Shown here in pieces: positions 32,555 to 44,540 of a stretch of DNA of 64,000 nt (position 1 is its first letter; each line of letters begins with the position of its first letter). The stretch comes from Uranotaenia lowii (lineage: Eukaryota; Arthropoda; Insecta; Diptera; Culicidae). The notes beneath the pieces are model-generated. The model did not search any database. It was not told the DNA's origin and saw nothing but the letters and a program-made list of their open reading frames with translations. The stretch spans positions 133,296,394 through 133,360,393 of the forward strand of contig NC_073691.1 in NCBI RefSeq assembly GCF_029784155.1. The letters are read 5' to 3'. The position numbers and the translations under genes were made by a program.

Positions 32555-34490
32555 CCCTACGACGAGTGATGAGAATGATGTTTTGAAATCAGTATAAAAA
32601 AGTACTACTTTTCAATACATTTTCTGTAGGAAAACCAGACCTATATGCATCCAACGTTAGTTTGGAAAAGTTATTTTTTAGTGTGGAGTTACAAAAAAAA
32701 CTACTTGTTCTCATGATACGCTTGGTTTCATTCGTTTAGCAACAAAGTTGTGCTTTATTTGTTTCCTTTTAACGTGGTACCCCTGCAGCTGTAGGCTCTC
32801 TAAAAATGATAACAGCAAGGTAATAAATCGAAAGATAAAGCTGTACGTTGTTGAGAGAGCGGAACCTTTTGCAACAAATAATTCATGAATCGCGTGATGA
32901 TCAATGGCTGTGTAAATAACATCAGTTCCAATCCTTCACATTTGCTAGCGACTCTTCTCTTAGAAGGGAGACGTGGTGGGTGTTGGTAAATACAATGTTT
33001 GATGCATCATTTATTGTTTCAAATCTACCATTTCGATTCAACAGGCAACCCATACAAAATACCACCTTTCCATGAGCTCACGGGAGAAAGAATTCCCGAT
33101 GATACAGTTGTTATAAATTTGAATAAATGTGATTTCGTGTGTTGAAAAATTCAAAAATTACTATTTTCGAGATAAAAATGTTTTTTCCACTAAAAATATT
33201 AATGTTAATAGATTTTTTAATGGTGCCTGCAGCCAAGAGATTGGAGATACTCATAGTTGTCGGGTATCGGAGCCATCCATCGACTCACAACGGTCATAAA
33301 AATATTTACACACGGAGTGGCAATTTTTATTCAGATCACATCAGCGTATAAACTCTGCAGCAGCGTAGCAGAAAAAAAAAACAAAGAAAAAACTAAATAA
33401 AACCGAACAAAAAGTGAAACATCATGTTGCGCTTTATGATTTTCCTTGCAGCAAAATGAATAGCCGGAAAACAGCTTTCACAATAAAACAGAAACCCTCC
33501 GGTCCTTTTTTCCTGCTCCCAGGATGCAATGGCTCCCAGCGGAATGCAGTGGTTCGGTGTACCTTAGCAGCAGCAGTAGCAAGTTTTTTTTTCCCATATT
33601 CCCAGTCCAAACAGCCCAGTCATTCATGGTCCTGCAAAGCTTAATAGAGCTGCTGCAACAAGGTTTATATGGTGCAATTTTACCACACCGGCTCTCTTTA
33701 TGAGCGATGTCAAGCTGATGTCTGCAGAGATTATGATAACCCAACCGTTCGTTGTGCGATCTATGTATATCTGTTAATCCAGCTTGTCCGATCATGTTCT
33801 TTCATCAGCATACATTGGAACAAGCAACCAATTACACAAAACGGTGTGGATTCGACATTTCTTCAGTTAACACTAAAAGATTTATAGTTTACTAGTATTT
33901 TACTACGTTGATATTTGGTTATTTGATAATTCAGACCGACTGTAGAAAAAAAATCTATTGAGGCTACAGTAGAGGAATTTAAATTATACTGAGACGATTT
34001 GGGATCGTTTTCGAATTTTTCAAACCCTGATTTTTGCAGAATTTTAAAGTAACGTTATGCTGAACAGCTTTTTCCACGACCGTTGCTAACCATCATTTCA
34101 AATAACTGACTTAAATATAACCTGTTCAATGGAGGTGATGTAGTTCTGCCAGTGGTTCTGCATTGAAGGCAGTTCAATTAAACCCGCATCAACAATGACA
34201 GGAATTCAAGCTTAATCCGACTTGTGCTTCAAAGCGCTCAAAGAATACATTTTCCTACCCTCAAAAATCACCTTTGAACATAAAATTGAGAAAATCGAAA
34301 ATAAATTTTTGAAATCAAATGTCTTTAAAATGCATAAAAGGTAAAAACTAATAAGGTGTTACTCCGAAAAATAAAAACAAAACCAAAAACTCGCTTTCTA
34401 GAACTTTTTCTGAAGTATGCGCGATTAACACTTTGTTTAGTGAATAACTTTTGAATGCATTGATGAAAATTGATGAAATTTTCAGATAAG
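32555..34490 (+). other. Intron sequence, mostly unassigned
   Basis: No gene recognised. A short relic of foldback family F2 (TTTTGCAGAATTTTAAAGTAACGTT) is near 34033-34057. The segment 33430-33800 is less AT-rich, with short open frames on both strands but no domain. Confidence 0.45.
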
Positions 34491-36178
34491 TTTATTTATT
34501 TTTATTTACATAGTATTCCGTCTCACGACATAACTTGACGAACATAGTTCCTAAAATTATCTCGGTTCATGGCAACCGTTCTCCAATTTCTCGGGCAACC
34601 CACGTTCGCCAGATCACGCTCTACTTGGTCTAACCACCTTGCTCGTTGCGCCCCCGCTCGTCTTGTTCCTACCGGATTCGTAGCGAACACCTGTTTTGCA
34701 GGACAGTCGTCCGGCATTCTCGCAACATGTCCCGCCCAGCGTATCCGGCCAGCCATCACCACCTTCTGGAAACTGGGTTCGCCGTAGAGTCGTGCGAGCT
34801 CGTGGTTCATCCTTCGCCTCCCCACTCCGTTCTCCTGTACGCCGCCAAAGATAATTCTTAACACTCGTCGCTCGAATACTCCGAGTGTACGCAGGTCCTT
34901 CTCAAGCAATATCCATGTCTCGTGCCCGTAGAGAACAACCGGTCTAATGAGCGTCATATACAGGTTACACTTCGTGCGAGGGCTAAGTCTTCTCGACCGC
35001 AGTTGCTTGTGGAGTCCATAGTAGGGGCACGACTTCCGCTGATAATTCGCCTCCGGATCTCACGGCTGGTGTCATTGTCTGCGGTCACCAGTTAGCCGAG
35101 ATAGACAAAGTCTTCGACTATCTCCAGCTCGTCGCCGTCGATCGTGACCTTGTTATTACTGGATAAGCGGGTTCGGTCGGTCTCGGATCCGCAGGCCGGC
35201 ATGTACTTCGTCTTGGAAGTATTAATCATCAACCCAATCCTTCCTGCTTCGCGTTTCAGTTTGCGGCAGATCTCCTCCACCGCCGCAGATGATCTGCCGA
35301 CTATACCAATGCCATCGACAAAGCAGATAAGTTGACTGGATCTGTTGAAAATCGTGCGCATTTCGTCCATCGCTCGTCGAATAACACCTTCTAGCGCCAC
35401 GTTGAACATCATGCAGGATAGACCATCACCTTTTCGAAGCCCCCTGCGCGATTTGAATGAACTCAACAATTCACCCGAAATCCGCACACAGCACTGCGTT
35501 CCATCCATCGTCGCCTTGATCAGTCTGATCAGGTCCCGGAAAAGCCGTTCTCGTCCATGTTTTTCCATAGCTCGTTACGGTCGATCGTGTCATATGCGGC
35601 TTTGAAGTCGGTGCGTAGGAACTTGGTGTTCCCGGCATTTTTGGAGGATTTGCCATAATGTGAATATCTGGTCCGTCGTTGACCGTCCCTCCATTAAGCC
35701 GGCCTGGTGACTTCCCACGAATCTGTTTGCTTGTGGCGTTAGGCGGCGGAGTAGGACTCGGGACAACACTTTGTAGTCGGCATTGAGGACAGTGATCGCT
35801 CGGTAGTTCTCACAGTCCAATTTGTCGCCCTTCTTGTAGATGGGCCCTCCTTCCACTCCTCCGGTAGCTGTTCTATGTTCGAGATCCGGACTATCAACCG
35901 GTGTAGGCAATCGGCCAACTTGTTCGGGCCCATTTTGATGAGTTCAGCTGCGATGCCATCCTTCCCATCCGACATGTTTCTCTTCAGCTGGCGAATGGCT
36001 TCCTTAACTTCACTCATCGTTGGGAGTGGCTCCTCTCGTTGGCTACGCCGGCGACGTACCTTCCCCCACCTTCTTGATCTCCTGCATGTGTGCCGTTCAG
36101 GTGTTCATCGAAGTGCGGCTTCCACCTTTAGATCACCTCACGATTGTCCGTCAGGATGCCCCGTCGATTTTCATTTAA
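34491..36178 (-). mobile_element. LINE fragment, family 2 (RT core to 3' end, inactivated)
   Basis: This 1.7-kb minus-strand copy of a non-LTR retrotransposon reads, from 36178 downward: EIDGVLTDN-like start, a finger motif in SDGKDGIAAELIKMGPNKL, CENYRAITVLNADYKVL, and HQAGLMEGRSTTDQIFTL. After frameshifts come GLRKGDGLSCMMFNVALEGV and the catalytic palm, mutated to CFVDGIGIVGRS (family norm FADDIDI). Then follow SKTKYMPACGSETDR and, after another break, the C-terminal part ending VRQVMS with a TGA at about 34523. The tail is (AAAT)n. It is 5'-truncated and lacks the endonuclease. Loss of the Asp pair makes it inactive. Confidence 0.88.
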
Positions 36179-36865
36179 GCTACCTAGTAATGTTATGTTT
36201 ACATGTGCTAATTTTTGTGGCGTTCTGTCAAATGGTTCTGTCAAGATAGCGTCCAATGAATAAGTTCATCGGCTTTAATTTTTGGGCGCCACGTGCCCCA
36301 TTTTTAATGCATACATACTAAGAACAATCCTTTTTCCAAATCAAGGCTTTTTTTATTACCTTTTTTTGTTTCCAGAAGTTTCAAAACTACTCAAAACTTT
36401 TAATTTGATCGAAGCTATGGCAGTTTTTGCAGATTTTTTTCATTTGATACAAAAACAACATATTTAACTTTTAATAACTCCACCTATGATTTCGAGTAAT
36501 TTCACCATTTCAGATTCAACCAAAACATGGTATCAACTTTGTAGGATCAATGGAGGTGTTATTCAGGGAAAATGAATCATATAGAAGCAACTTTCTTTTT
36601 ATATTTAGCCATTCATGAAATAGCCATTCCAAACATGAAAATATAGGTGGCCCAAGATACTTCACAATTTCCTACAAGCTATGATTTGCAAATTGGTTGC
36701 GTTTGTGTGACTAATTGATGTTTCATAAAAAATTCTGTTTTCACGTGAAAGAACATGACAAAACTAAGATCATAAGTGTATGAGCATATGTTTGTTATCA
36801 ACTTAAGGTTCCCCATCTATGCAATTGGCGGGTGCTTGTTCAATTATGTAAGTAATTTATAATTT
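36179..36865. repeat. Dispersed repeat R5, part 1 (inverted relative of 55840-55990)
   Basis: The segment 36620-36735 (AAATATAGGTGGCCCAAGATA, CAAGCTATGATTTGCAAA, TTTGTGTGACTAATTGATGTTTCAT) matches the reverse complement of 55840-55990. Together with 38064-38235 it seems to be a DNA element later split by the LINE at 36866-38063. The rest of the stretch is unassigned. Confidence 0.6.
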
Positions 36866-38063
36866 TTTTTAAGCCACAAGGTAGCAATATAGGTCCGTTA
36901 CTTTTTTTGTTGTATGTTAATGATCTCTGTAACTTACCATTAAAAGGCACAGCACGCCTATTCGCTGATGATACAGCAATTTTCTACTCAGCAGCATCTA
37001 CTGATATTATCATTCAACAAATTGAAAATGACTTGAAATTGTTATCTAAATATTTTAATACCAACTTGCTCTCACTCAACTATACGAAAACCAAATACAT
37101 GTTATTTCATTCTTCACATAAAAGATTACCTCCGAATATTGACCCAACGATAAATGGAAATGTTATTGAGAGGGTAAAATGCTTTAAATATTTAGGAATC
37201 TACCTAGATGAAACTCTTTGTTGGAGTCGTCACACAGAGCTTCCTTGTCAAATTTACAAAAACTTCAAACTCTCCAGAATAGATGCTTAAAAAATATTTA
37301 TAGACTACCGTTGCTCTTTCCTACCCAACAGCTCTACACCTTAAGAGCCCATAACATTCTTCCATTAAAAGATCTTTGCGATTTACAAACTGTAATATAT
37401 GTCTACGACAATTTACACACAAGTTTCAGTAATCAAAACATCCATTTTACAACGGGATTGCGTACTCATAACACTCGCCAGTCAGATTTTTTACAACGAA
37501 GCCGATCCGTGACATCCTTAGGTCAAAAAAGAATATCATTTATTGGTCCAACTAAGTACAATGCCTTGCCTAATGAAATAAAAACCATCAACAACCGTTC
37601 TACGTTCAAAATCAAAGTAATACAGCTATTAAAAGAAAAATTGAGTCGTTAAAAACCGATCGATCAGTGACCAGTTTTCTTCTTTTATAATTAATTTTTG
37701 TAGCAATTTAGTTTCTTTGTGTGTTCTTTTTTTTTTATTAATTATTTAAATTATAATGTCTTATTTGATTAAATGTTTGCTTAGTAGTATTAATATCAAA
37801 TAGTGGATCTCTTTAAAGGAAATCTGTTTTCCATTGAGATCCATGTAGTATTTAATTTAGTATTATCATTACATTTCCTCGCACTAAATTTAAACATTTC
37901 AGTTCTCAGCATGAGTAAAATTTTGCCCGCGTTTTTTATTAATTTTTGTTGCTGCCAGACATGCTGAGAACAGTAGCGTCCATTACCAGGGGGCTCTAAT
38001 GAGCTTTTTGGTGTGGGGGAGTGTGGTGGGCCGCTACAAAAAAAAAAAAAAAAAAAAAAAAAA
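36866..38063 (+). mobile_element. LINE fragment, family 3 (jockey/CR1-like RT), poly(A) tail
   Basis: This is a 5'-truncated non-LTR retrotransposon on the plus strand. It opens PQGSNIGPLLFLLYVNDL, then LFADDTAIFYSA with the catalytic Asp pair intact, LNYTKTKYMLFHSS and KYLGIYLDETL. A frameshift near 37225-37280 leads into QNRCLKNIYRLPLLFPTQQLY, VIYVYDNLHTSF and STFKIKVIQLLKEKLSR with a stop at 37650. About 400 bp of 3' UTR follow, ending in 27 A's (38037-38063). Truncation removes the endonuclease and half of the RT. The order of motifs suits jockey/CR1/L2-type elements, but the clade is not certain. Confidence 0.85.
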
Positions 38064-38235
38064 AGCTGATATATAAAAAAAGCGTATGATGCGTATTTAA
38101 GTCGACAACATATAGGAAAATATGCTTATGCAAAGCGACGACGATGACAGTTGGACTGAGATTTGCATCTCAACACACATTTGAGATATGAAGAGTGGCC
38201 CACGTTACCCACTCTACTCTACTGAATTTCAAGTG
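38064..38235 (-). repeat. Dispersed repeat R5, part 2 (terminal piece)
   Basis: Its reverse complement begins GTAGAGTGGGTAACGTGGGCC and runs through TCTCAAATGTGTGTTGAGAT and CCTATATGTTGTCGACTTAAATACGCATCATA. It matches 54781-54940 over about 165 bp. The GTAGAGTGGG end is a plausible element terminus. Confidence 0.7.
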
Positions 38236-38976
38236 ATGTGTGAAAAATGTTGGAAAACATACCAAAACATGCAAACCAGATTCAACTATTTTTTTTGAAA
38301 AAAAGATTCTCTTCAAATTTGAGATTCTAACAAAGTTTTAAGTCTTCTTTAATCACAAACTTCTCGTGAACTCAATGATCAAGTTTTGGTTTTTTTTTTT
38401 GCAAATTCGTATGGATCAAAATTAATTTGTTTTTTTTTAATTTGATTAATGATAGTTTTTAATAGCTGAAATTAACGTCTTCAAACCTGTTACTGTTAAG
38501 TTGTTTTATTCAAATTGGATTGAAATAGTATATATTACAACGACATCAGCAATAGTTAAACGCATTTAAAATAAAATCATGTCTTACAGAGTAAATGTTC
38601 AAGAGCCACCTTAACCTTCATGTTCACTAGTGAGGTCCATTGAATTTTCTCTAAGGTTGTCCTTGAAACAATAAAAACTTATCATAGAGTGAATTGGGAC
38701 TGTGTACAGAAGAAAATTAACCGTACATTTGATTTAGAAGCATTGCAAAAAAAAGCATCGATATTTTTTCGGTGTTCTTGCCAGCAAATTTATTCTAAGT
38801 ACCTACTTCTAGGTGAAGGAGCCTGGCAAAATTGTATGACATATGCTCACGGATGTGCAATATATGTTTCGAAAGATCTTCAATTGACGAGACGAGAGAA
38901 AACCACTATAGGACATAAAATCTTCCGAGGGAAAAATAAACATAAAATGACACACAGAAAATGAAAAACGTCGTTT
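38236..38976 (+). other. Intron sequence, unassigned
   Basis: AT-rich. The plus open frame at 38689-38964 (91 codons) contains no recognised domain and probably overlaps repeat DNA. Confidence 0.4.
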
Positions 38977-39292
38977 TCTTATATTTAAAAATTGAGGCGT
39001 TTTCTTTGTAACACCATCACGTATAAACGGACGGTCGGAATAAAGTGAAATTTAGTATCCGAGGGGGTTTCGGGTCAAAGATGGTTTGTATAATAGTTTC
39101 GAGAATGCTTATGGAAGGAGGGCGTCCAAGCAAAATCAACTAGAAATGGAACACAACTCGAACAATTTTATGGCGACTTTTGATGAAAATTGATACACGA
39201 GCACGAAGAAGTTAAAGACGTGTAAATGAAGTTAAACATTTTTCAAAGAATAATTAAGTTAAAGGTAAAACGAAGTTTACCGGGCCAGCTAG
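38977..39292 (+). mobile_element. Non-autonomous Helitron, copy 1
   Basis: The start TCTTATATTTAAAAATTGAGG and the end GGTAAAACGAAGTTTACC (hairpin) followed by GGGCCAGCTAG, then T, are classical Helitron features: 5' TC, a short 3' stem-loop and a CTAG terminus inserted before T. It is 316 bp long with no Rep/helicase ORF. A closer-to-consensus copy is at 55122-55432. Confidence 0.85.
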
Positions 39293-39314
39293 TTTTGTAT
39301 AAAATCTTACTTAA

Positions 39315-40046
39315 GGGGGGGGGGGGGGGCGTAGGGTCTAATACTTTCAAAAAATCGATTTTTTTTTTTATTTTCTTATTGTGAAACATTTCAAGAATGT
39401 TGTGTAAAATTTTCAAGTCAGTTGAAGCAAAACTGTAGAAATTATAGGTTTTTATCTCCTCCTATCTAATACTGCAAGAAAGCAAGAGCAGAAACTTCAA
39501 ACGCGTTTTTCTCGAAAGCACATTTTTAAAGTCCGTGGACATCGTCATTTGAAAACTACTTATCCGATTCTTTTCAAATTTGGAACATATTTTCTGCATA
39601 TAAAATACCAGACCCCAACTTTTTCTTTTTCTTTTTTTTTACTTTCGGGAGATTTTACAGAAAAAAAAATTTAGGATTTTTTCGTGAAAAATCGAAGTTT
39701 TTATTTCAAATAGCCACAAAAATTTCATAAAAAAATGTTTAAGTTAAATAAAATCGTTGGGGTCCAGAAAAACATCTATTAAAAATATTTTGCTCTGATT
39801 TTTTAACTTCAGATGATTCTGTGCTGAGATACAGTGTCCACCGCAAATCCTGTTTTCTAAAAGGTATCCTCGAAAATGCTCCGTCACCGGTTCATTTTTC
39901 ATTATTTTTCTACGAAAAAAATACTAAATGTTCTCTTAACAATGTTTTGTATAATGCAAAAATATTGAATACATTTTTTTGAACGATAGCTCTAGAAAAA
40001 AATCGTGAAAATTGTGTTTTTTACCCGTTAGACCCTACCCCCCCCC
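39315..40046. mobile_element. TTAA-flanked DNA element with poly(G) ends
   Basis: Flanks are TTAA at 39311-39314 and 40047-40050. The left end is a run of 15 G's then CGTAGGGTCTAA; the right end is TTAGACCCTACCCCCCCCC. The 732-bp interior is non-coding. A TTAA duplication is typical of piggyBac (and Kolobok) transposons, so this is probably a MITE of one of these. Lengths of the G and C runs differ, as expected from slippage. Confidence 0.78.
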
Positions 40047-40050
40047 TTAA

Positions 40051-40923
40051 AGCTTGTTTCAAATGTACACGGATGAGCATTATACGTTTCGAAAGATCTT
40101 AACAAGACAAGAAATAGTTACTTTGGGGTCGAAAAAATCTACAGTGACTATTTAAAGAAAATAGATATGTTTTGAAGAAATTGTATTATTTCAAACTTAA
40201 TAATGGCAGAAATGTTCAGCTAGCGTTTTTGCCACATTTTTCTTCAAAATACTTTATACAAATTCTTCAATCCACAACTTTTGTCCCCACCGGTAGATTT
40301 TCCTGATCCCCTAGTAACTTTTTTTTGTCTCGTCATGATCTTTCGAACCGTTATTGCTCATTCATACACCCAAAAAACAATTTACCATTCTACTTTCCTA
40401 ACAAAAACAACTAAAATTGTCAGTTTTTTTGCAACCAACGAATTGATATTGAATGAAAACACAAAACGTTTTAAAAATTTACTGTAGCAACATTAACTAA
40501 TATTTCGAAGCATTTTTGTTATCAGAACGGGTGAGATGATAAATTGTGCTGTCACCGGGAAACATAATGAATAACAAGCTTGAGATAACTTTTCCCAGAC
40601 ATTTTATGTTGTCGCACTAACCCAATTAAGTCTCTCAATAATCCCACCAAATCACCACTAGCACCCTTTAATCACGGTTTTAAATCCACACCATCATCCC
40701 CCACACAAATGCTCACACAGGTAGCAATGAAAAAAAAGGATCACTCAGTCCGTTCCGTAGACTGAAGGGCCAAGGCCTTGTAATTAATTTTCCTGTCCAC
40801 GAGGAAACGATTTACCTTCACGGTGTTTCGGTGTTTGTTAATGTTCTATTTTGTAATTGTTCTTTTCTCCCTTCTACGGTGTGTTTTTTGTTTCGTTTTT
40901 GTTTCTCCTTTCGACTAAAGCAG
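40051..40923 (+). other. Intron sequence before the GAF-B loop exon
   Basis: 40051-40180 resembles repeat sequence (a Helitron-type TTTCGAAAGATCTT word also occurs at 38870). The rest is unassigned. It ends in a polypyrimidine tract and CTAAAGCAG. Confidence 0.45.
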
Positions 40924-41025
40924 AACCATCTGGAGCGGATGTTGGACCGGCCGGAAAAGGCTCATCAAACGTTATCGCGACGCACCAGTCACAGTGCAGA
41001 CGTGGAGGATGTCGTCGACCGGCAG
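40924..41025 (+). CDS. Pde11: Pde11-like phosphodiesterase, in-window exon 4 (GAF-B loop microexon)
   Basis: This small 34-codon exon, phase 0 on both sides, sits alone between two introns of more than 12 kb. A pyrimidine-rich tract ends in CTAAAGCAG, the exon begins AAC CAT CTG GAG, and the donor is CAG|GTTGGT. The peptide starts NHLERMLDRPEK and ends VEDVVDRQ. Placed between CGEA of the previous exon and QPISTRF of the next, it fills the position where Drosophila Pde11 has A-S-HLEK. The middle (Ser/Thr/Arg/His-rich) is a variable surface loop of GAF-B and could carry phosphorylation sites. An alternative acceptor three bases upstream would add one Gln. Confidence is a little lower because the exon is short and partly unconserved. 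Confidence 0.82.
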
Positions 41026-42026
41026 GTTGGTATTTCAAGCCATAGTTGATAACTATTCACCTCATTCAAATAGTGTTGATAATGAAGTTAGAGGAAGCTG
41101 CTTAATTAGTGTTAAAATGCCTTCGTTGAAGTTAGTTATTGAACATTTTGTTCAAGCTGTCAAAAGAAGAATTTTAATTTTTGGTCCGGCCTTATTGAAC
41201 TGAAATAATTGGCTTTTTTCATCAAAATATTCAGAAGAAACGAAAAAAATGGCTTACGGGTTTTAGATGTAGAGAGATGTTGAAAATATCCAAATTTTCC
41301 GAAATTTTTGGTGTTTTATTTTTTTTATTTTGAGTAAACTGTTGGTATTTCGTTATCACAGCATGAATTAACTGTATGAGTGCTTTTAATTAAGGTCAAC
41401 GATCCACTTTGTCTAAGATCAATTTATTTCGAATCATTTAGCTGACATAATTTTTAAAGCCGAGTATTATGATTATGATACTATAAACAGATCAAATTTC
41501 ATGCGTGGTCCCGGAGTAGTGGAAAGTGGGGAAAGGGAGATAAACACTCATATTGGCGAGTTCTGAGCATGGCATATAGGTCACTTCGGCATATCACGGC
41601 AGTATCATAGTGATTTGTTGAGTTTTATTATTTAATAAAAGTGCAAAAATGTAACACGAATTTGAGCTTTGATAAGGCACCCCTGTTACCAAACGAATTG
41701 AAAGTCGCTATAGGGCTTTATGACAGGTCAAGGAGCAATTCTAGATCCCAAATGTGTTTATGTTGTGTAGGTATGTACACCCAAAATTCAGCCTCTGTGC
41801 CAATGGCGTGTAGTCAATTACATAGCATCATTGGTACAAGAAGATAACGCGACCGGTGCTGATTCGATTTGCTCCCACCGGCATTAATCTCCCAAGTTAA
41901 CCGAATTGCGTATGTCTGAAAGAAACAAAATAAAAACGCTTTCACGTCCCTCCCTATCGCATCACAAGACGAAGAAGGATGGAAATAAATACCGGCCAAC
42001 ACCAGGCAGCCAGCGAACCGAGCACT
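41026..42026 (+). other. Intron start, unassigned
   Basis: GTTGGT donor at 41026. No element recognised. Confidence 0.45.
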
Positions 42027-42305
42027 GTGCGTGTGAATGTAGCAAAAGCAACAACAAAAACATCCTTCTAATTCAATCCCTTCAATCCACCAGCAAACAA
42101 CCACGGTCAAGCTGTGCGTGTGTATGCAGTAAAAGCAACAAAAAAAAACATTGCTTCAATTCAATCCATGGGCAAACAACCACGGCTAAGCTGTGCGTGT
42201 GTATGTAGCAAAAGCAAGAACAAAAACATTGCTTCAATTCACCGGCAAACAACCACCAGCCAAGCTGCCCGGCTTTAGCAGCTGTGTATATGTAGCGTGT
42301 GTATG
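42027..42305 (+). repeat. Tandem repeat, about 80-bp units, 3-plus copies
   Basis: Units start near 42029, 42113 and 42194 with GTGCGTGTG(A/T)ATG(T/C)AG(C/T)AAAAGCAA. They continue AACATTGCTTCAATTC and CAAACAACCACGG(C/T)(C/T)AAGCT. A fourth partial unit ends near 42305. The minus and plus open frames across it are repeat artefacts. Confidence 0.85.
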
Positions 42306-42505
42306 TAATAGCAGGCAGTAAGCAAAGCACAGTTCTCATTCAATGGGTTTCCCTTTGCCTTCACTCCCGTTCCCTTTCCCGTTACCATCGCAAGACAAAG
42401 GACTACCTTGAAAGGCGGCCAAACGCCGGGAAGCCTCCGTCGTGCGTTATTTTTTTGTGATTGATCGGTGGCAGAAAGCCTATGACAAATATCCTTCGTC
42501 CATCA

Positions 42506-42592
42506 TGAAGCTCAAATAGCACACTGGTTAGGATGTCGGACTTGCAAGACGATATAATTGGTGATTTGAGTTCGACTCTCCCTACGGGCGCT
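42506..42592 (+). ncRNA. tRNA-like sequence (tRNA-derived SINE head or tRNA pseudogene)
   Basis: The order TAGCACACTGGTTAGGATG (A-box-like), GACTTGCAAGACG (anticodon-loop-like) and TGAGTTCGACTCTCCCTA (B box and T arm, with GAG/CTC stem around TTCGACT) mimics a tRNA of about 83 bases. The acceptor and anticodon stems do not pair well, so I do not call a functional tRNA. It is most likely the promoter region of a SINE; the body would continue toward 42750. Confidence 0.55.
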
Positions 42593-43334
42593 GTAGTTTA
42601 TATTTTTATTTTCTTGTTTCTGGGATGAATTATCCAATAGGAAGGAAATCCCATAAAATGTTTTTCTTGTTTCGCGTGAATGTAGTGGTCATGCATCATT
42701 TTGGTTGGGAGCCGAGTCCTTATGCCAGTTACGGTTTTTTAAACATATCATCTTCGGCACAGTGCACATTTCAGAGCATTATCGGCACAGAGATTTGCTA
42801 AATAGGCATTGGATTTTTGCAACCTCTTCTATGGGTGTAGTATTTTTTTAAAGTCAACCTGGCGAACAGCAGAGGAATCTTATTACCTCTTCGCGATGTC
42901 TTTTTTTTAGACCACAAAAATCGGTATCTCTGAAAATTTGCCACAATTTAGATAATACTCTCCCATATCCAACGCACAATTTACGGAATCTATTGCAAGG
43001 TCTAGAACAACTTTTTTTGAAAAGATTTACTAACGAGCAAATTTTTTAAAATTTTCGTTCATAGTTTTCTAAAATACTTTAAATTTTCTATTTTTAGAGT
43101 CATGTATTGTAACCCACCAAATTGAAATACTTATCTCTGATTTCTGTAAGCGCTCCAAGAAAGAACTGTCGGGTCAGATGAGGTTAAATTACTGAATACA
43201 CGTTGTTTTATTTTGCTGAAACATTTACAATAGTCAAGACTGTGAAGTGAAATTCCTTGATACACGTCCACAGAATAAGTGTAAAAGATTCCTAACATTT
43301 TGATAAGCACGATTTTTGAATTTTAATTATTTAC
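42593..43334 (+). other. Intron sequence, unassigned
   Basis: Possibly the body of the preceding SINE-like element up to about 42750. Otherwise nothing recognised. Confidence 0.4.
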
Positions 43335-44148
43335 ACTTATTTATTGTTCCCTCGCCGATCCTCCGGTGCCAAGGGCCGTGGTAAAAGACCTCCACTGTTG
43401 ACGATCCGGAGCCAGCGTCTTCACTTGGTCTCAGTAAAGATTCTCGTAGACAGTTCGGATTTTATCGGCTAGGCTTCGTTGCCACGAGTTTCTGGGCCTG
43501 CCTCTCCTTCGATGTCCCTCTGGATTCCATTCAAGTGCCTCTCTGCAAATCTCGTTCTCATCTCTTCGCAGCGTGTGCCCAATCCTTCTCCACTTGCGTT
43601 CCAGAATCTCGACTTCTAAGGAGTGTATCGAAAATAAGTTTAAACACATTTTTTTTTCCATTGTATTGATTTTATTGATAATTCAAACAAAGAAACAGTT
43701 TGGAAGTTTTTTAAAATGCTTATTCTTTCTGTTTATAAAGAAATACAAGTAAAAAAGTAATTATTGGTAATGTTCTCGGACTTTCGACTTGACGCGCCTC
43801 ATTAGCTTTTGTACAGCTGATTGATCACACTTCTTGGCCGCAGCATTCCAATTTTTCTTGAAAATCGCCATGGTCCTATTGGCCTTACCATCCTTCTTGA
43901 AAACTCTCTTGACGATAGCCCAATATCGTTCTATGGGGCGAAGCTGGGGGCAGTTTGATGGGATAATATCTTTCTCAACGAAATCTACTTCGTTATCCTC
44001 AAACCATCTAAGAGTGGATTTAGCGTAGTGGGCCGATGCCAAATCCGGCCAGAACAATGGTGGAGTCGTATGTTTCTTATTTAGTGGCAGCAACCTTTTC
44101 TGCAAACACTCTTTTTGGTAGATATCGGCATTTACTGTTCCTTTTGTA

Positions 44149-44540
44149 TGTATGTATGTGTGTATGTATGTATGAGAACCCACCAGTGGCTGAGAGGTCT
44201 TTCGACCCGAGTCGGTACGGGAAGTCTCCATCGCACATTCAAATATTGTTCATGCTTAACTCATCAACAATAAATGCAGCACAACCAAGGGGTCCGTTAC
44301 CACTGGCTTGGGACAGGTTTGAATCATCTCCCTCACATCAAACTGTTCGAAACAAATAAAAAATCCTGGAAAGGTACCTTGGTACCTTACACATGATTCC
44401 ATAATTGCCGAGATACTCCGGCTGGCTTGAACCCACAATCCTTTGTGTATCAGTTTTCCGATCGTTTGATGCCCTGTCCAATCCCCCCACGAATCAACAA
44501 TAATAGAGTTAAGCTATTATGAAAATATGAGTATATCTTA
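44149..44540 (-). mobile_element. SINE-like retro-insertion with 27-bp target duplication
   Basis: This 392-bp insertion is flanked by a perfect 27-bp direct repeat (44122-44148 and 44541-44567, starting ATATCGGCATTTACTG). On the minus strand it begins TAAGATATACTCATATTTTC, contains TTGGACAGGGCATC and TGTGGGTTCAAGCCAGCC (B-box-like), and ends in (CATA)n. It matches the 3' 370 bp of the 1.66-kb insertion at 4723-6383. Long duplications and a simple 3' tail indicate LINE-driven retrotransposition. The open frames here are artefacts. Confidence 0.85.

Noticed and set aside
33478..33887. Overlapping open frames on both strands, 72-105 codons
   Set aside because: No domain, and composition alone is not enough to call an exon.
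38689..38964. 91-codon plus frame
   Set aside because: No recognisable motif, in intronic repeat-rich DNA.
42506..42592. Functional tRNA gene
   Set aside because: Acceptor and anticodon stems do not pair convincingly.
43834..44359. Plus-strand frames over the mariner and SINE-like region
   Set aside because: They are antisense shadows of the transposase and of the SINE-like insertion.
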